From SZUA-117 sp964630795 (GTDB lineage Bacteria; Pseudomonadota; Gammaproteobacteria; Steroidobacterales; Woeseiaceae), in assembly GCA_964630795.1 (NCBI GenBank), contig CAZVWF010000121.1:1-5931 (forward strand): a stretch of DNA of 5,931 bases, given 5' to 3'. This document shows, one piece after another, positions 4,680-5,931 of this stretch. Under the pieces are notes generated by a model. It worked only from the letters and a program-made list of their open reading frames with translations, was not told where the DNA came from and did no database searches. Each line of letters opens with the position of its first letter. Within the stretch, counting starts at the first letter, position 1. Both the position numbers and the translations under genes were made by a program.

Positions 4680-5931
4680 GTGGCAGGACTATCTGCTCGC
4701 AGACATCTGCGAACAACATCATTTTGCATTTTTGTTTTGTTCCTGACTGCCGGTGTGGCGAATGCGCAGGACTACAGCCTGGGTCCGCGTCCGGTTGGCC
4801 AGGCTTTCGAACTGGCCTCCGAGCCCGTGATCGACGGCATTGTCGCCGGTGATTCCGCGTGGGATCGGGGCTCGCCATTGACGGGGCTCGTGCAAACACA
4901 GCCCGACGCCGGCCAGCCGATGTCCCAGGACACCGATATTTATGTCGGCTATACGGACACCGCACTGATCATCGGCGTCATCGCCTATGACTCGGAGCCG
5001 CAGGAAATCATCTCGACGGACACCCGTCGCGATTCATCGCTCGACGACACCGACAGTATCAAGGTCCTGATCGATGGCCTCCAGGATCGGCAGAACGGAT
5101 TTATCTTCGGCACGAATCCGTCCGGCGTCGAATATGACGGACAGGTCACACGCGAAGGCGCCGGCCAGGGCTTCCCCGGTGCGCCAGGCGGTTTCAACCT
5201 GAACTGGGATGCGCCGTGGATGGTACGGTCGACCATTTTTGACGGTGGCTGGAGCACCGAGATGCGGATCCCGTTTACGACGTTGCGCTACGGCACCGAG
5301 GATGTGCAGTCATGGGGTTTCAACTTCGAGCGTCGCATTCGTCGCAATAACGAAGTCGCGTACTGGGCGCCGATGTCACAGGACAGGAATCTGCTGCGCG
5401 TATCCGAGGCAGGCACGCTCGAGAATGTGCGACCGCCCAGGCAACGAAACCTGCAGGTCACACCCTACGTGCTGGCAAGCCGGGAAGAGGGCGGCTCGCT
5501 GGCCGGCGATGTTAATAATGAAGAGCTTGGCGTTGACATCAAGTATTCGGTCACGCCGAGCCTGACGCTCGACCTGACTTACAACACCGACTTCGCCCAG
5601 GTGGAAGTCGATGAGCAACAGGTCAATCTTGATCGCTTCAACCTGTTCTTCCCGGAAAAGCGGCCCTTCTTCCTCGAGAACTCCGGCCAGTTCACGGTGG
5701 GTAATCCGCGCGAGGTCGAGCTGTTCTTCAGTCGGCGAATTGGCATTGCCAGCGGTCAGCCGGTCCCGATTGACGGCGGCGCACGCCTGTCCGGCAAAAT
5801 AGGTTCGAGTACCAACGTGGGCCTGCTTTACATGCGTTCCGATTCTGTTGCCGGTCTCGCTCCGGGTAACGACTACACGGTTGCACGTGTTAACCAGGAG
5901 CTGAAAAACCGATCGTCAATTGGCTTTATCT
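4680..5931 (+). CDS. Secreted DUF5916 protein with N-terminal CBM9-like domain, 3' end missing
   Basis: The frame runs open from GTG 4680 to the window end, giving 417 visible residues. A signal peptide covers about residues 1-30 (basic ARRHLR, hydrophobic FCIFVLFLTAGV, cleavage at ANA-QD). A CBM9-like beta-sandwich follows: VIDGIVAGDSAWD (about 50-62), then DTDIYVGYTDTALIIG, then DTDSIKVLIDG, GFIFGTNPSG and STEMRIPFTTL. From about residue 258 (LQVTPYVL) the DUF5916 region begins, with its characteristic NLFFPEKRPFFLEN block (321-334) and FFSRRIG. In this family the C-terminal part is thought to form an outer-membrane beta-barrel, and full proteins are usually much longer (about 700-900 residues), so roughly half is missing. 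The biochemical role is not established; the CBM9-like domain hints at carbohydrate or polymer contact. It is separated from the racemase operon by 147 bp and probably has its own transcription unit. Confidence 0.85.
   Translation, partial: MAGLSARRHLRTTSFCIFVLFLTAGVANAQDYSLGPRPVGQAFELASEPVIDGIVAGDSAWDRGSPLTGLVQTQPDAGQPMSQDTDIYVGYTDTALIIGVIAYDSEPQEIISTDTRRDSSLDDTDSIKVLIDGLQDRQNGFIFGTNPSGVEYDGQVTREGAGQGFPGAPGGFNLNWDAPWMVRSTIFDGGWSTEMRIPFTTLRYGTEDVQSWGFNFERRIRRNNEVAYWAPMSQDRNLLRVSEAGTLENVRPPRQRNLQVTPYVLASREEGGSLAGDVNNEELGVDIKYSVTPSLTLDLTYNTDFAQVEVDEQQVNLDRFNLFFPEKRPFFLENSGQFTVGNPREVELFFSRRIGIASGQPVPIDGGARLSGKIGSSTNVGLLYMRSDSVAGLAPGNDYTVARVNQELKNRSSIGFI

Noticed and set aside
4546..5257. Two minus-strand frames opposite the DUF5916 gene start
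   Set aside because: They are Arg/Pro/Ser-rich with no domain or signal, and they lie opposite the well-supported CBM9-like region.

Overview
The window looks like a chromosomal segment of a Gram-negative proteobacterium, probably a gammaproteobacterium. The reasons are moderately GC-rich coding sequence, Sec and Tat/lipoprotein export signals, and a secreted DUF5916-type protein of the outer-membrane class. The taxon is an inference from gene content. I see no RNA genes, insertion sequences, CRISPR array or prophage genes.

Layout: (1) 1-795 (+) is the C-terminal catalytic part of an M24-family metallopeptidase whose start lies before the window. (2) 930-2069 (+) is a PLP-dependent enzyme of the D-cysteine desulfhydrase/ACC deaminase family. 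Unusually, it carries an N-terminal twin-arginine signal with a possible lipobox. (3) 2208-2702 (-) is a small secreted protein I do not recognise. (4) 2792-3526 (+) is an Asp/Glu-type amino-acid racemase with both catalytic cysteines, read divergently from gene 3 across about 89 bp. (5) 3537-4532 (+) is a second, cytoplasmic D-cysteine desulfhydrase-family gene, 10 bp after the racemase and with its own ribosome binding site. It is broken by one in-frame TAA at codon 119, while everything on both sides remains intact and conserved. (6) 4680-5931 (+, runs off the end) is a secreted DUF5916 protein with an N-terminal CBM9-like domain.

Working together (inference): genes 2, 4 and 5 suggest a D-amino-acid metabolism locus. 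A racemase would interconvert L- and D-amino acids, and two related PLP enzymes would act on D-amino acids (D-cysteine-like substrates) in two compartments, one exported and one cytoplasmic. Both PLP enzymes have Thr/Ser where ACC deaminase has its diagnostic Glu, and Thr where it has Leu, so they look like desulfhydrase-type rather than ACC-deaminase-type enzymes. The adjacent peptidase could feed amino acids into the same metabolism, but that link rests on proximity only.

The most notable points are the single ochre stop in an otherwise intact gene (recent inactivation, sequencing error, or split/readthrough expression) and the apparent Tat export of a PLP enzyme. A perfect 7-bp hairpin just upstream of the DUF5916 ribosome binding site is a smaller regulatory curiosity. 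I did not find convincing evidence of a wholly new system.
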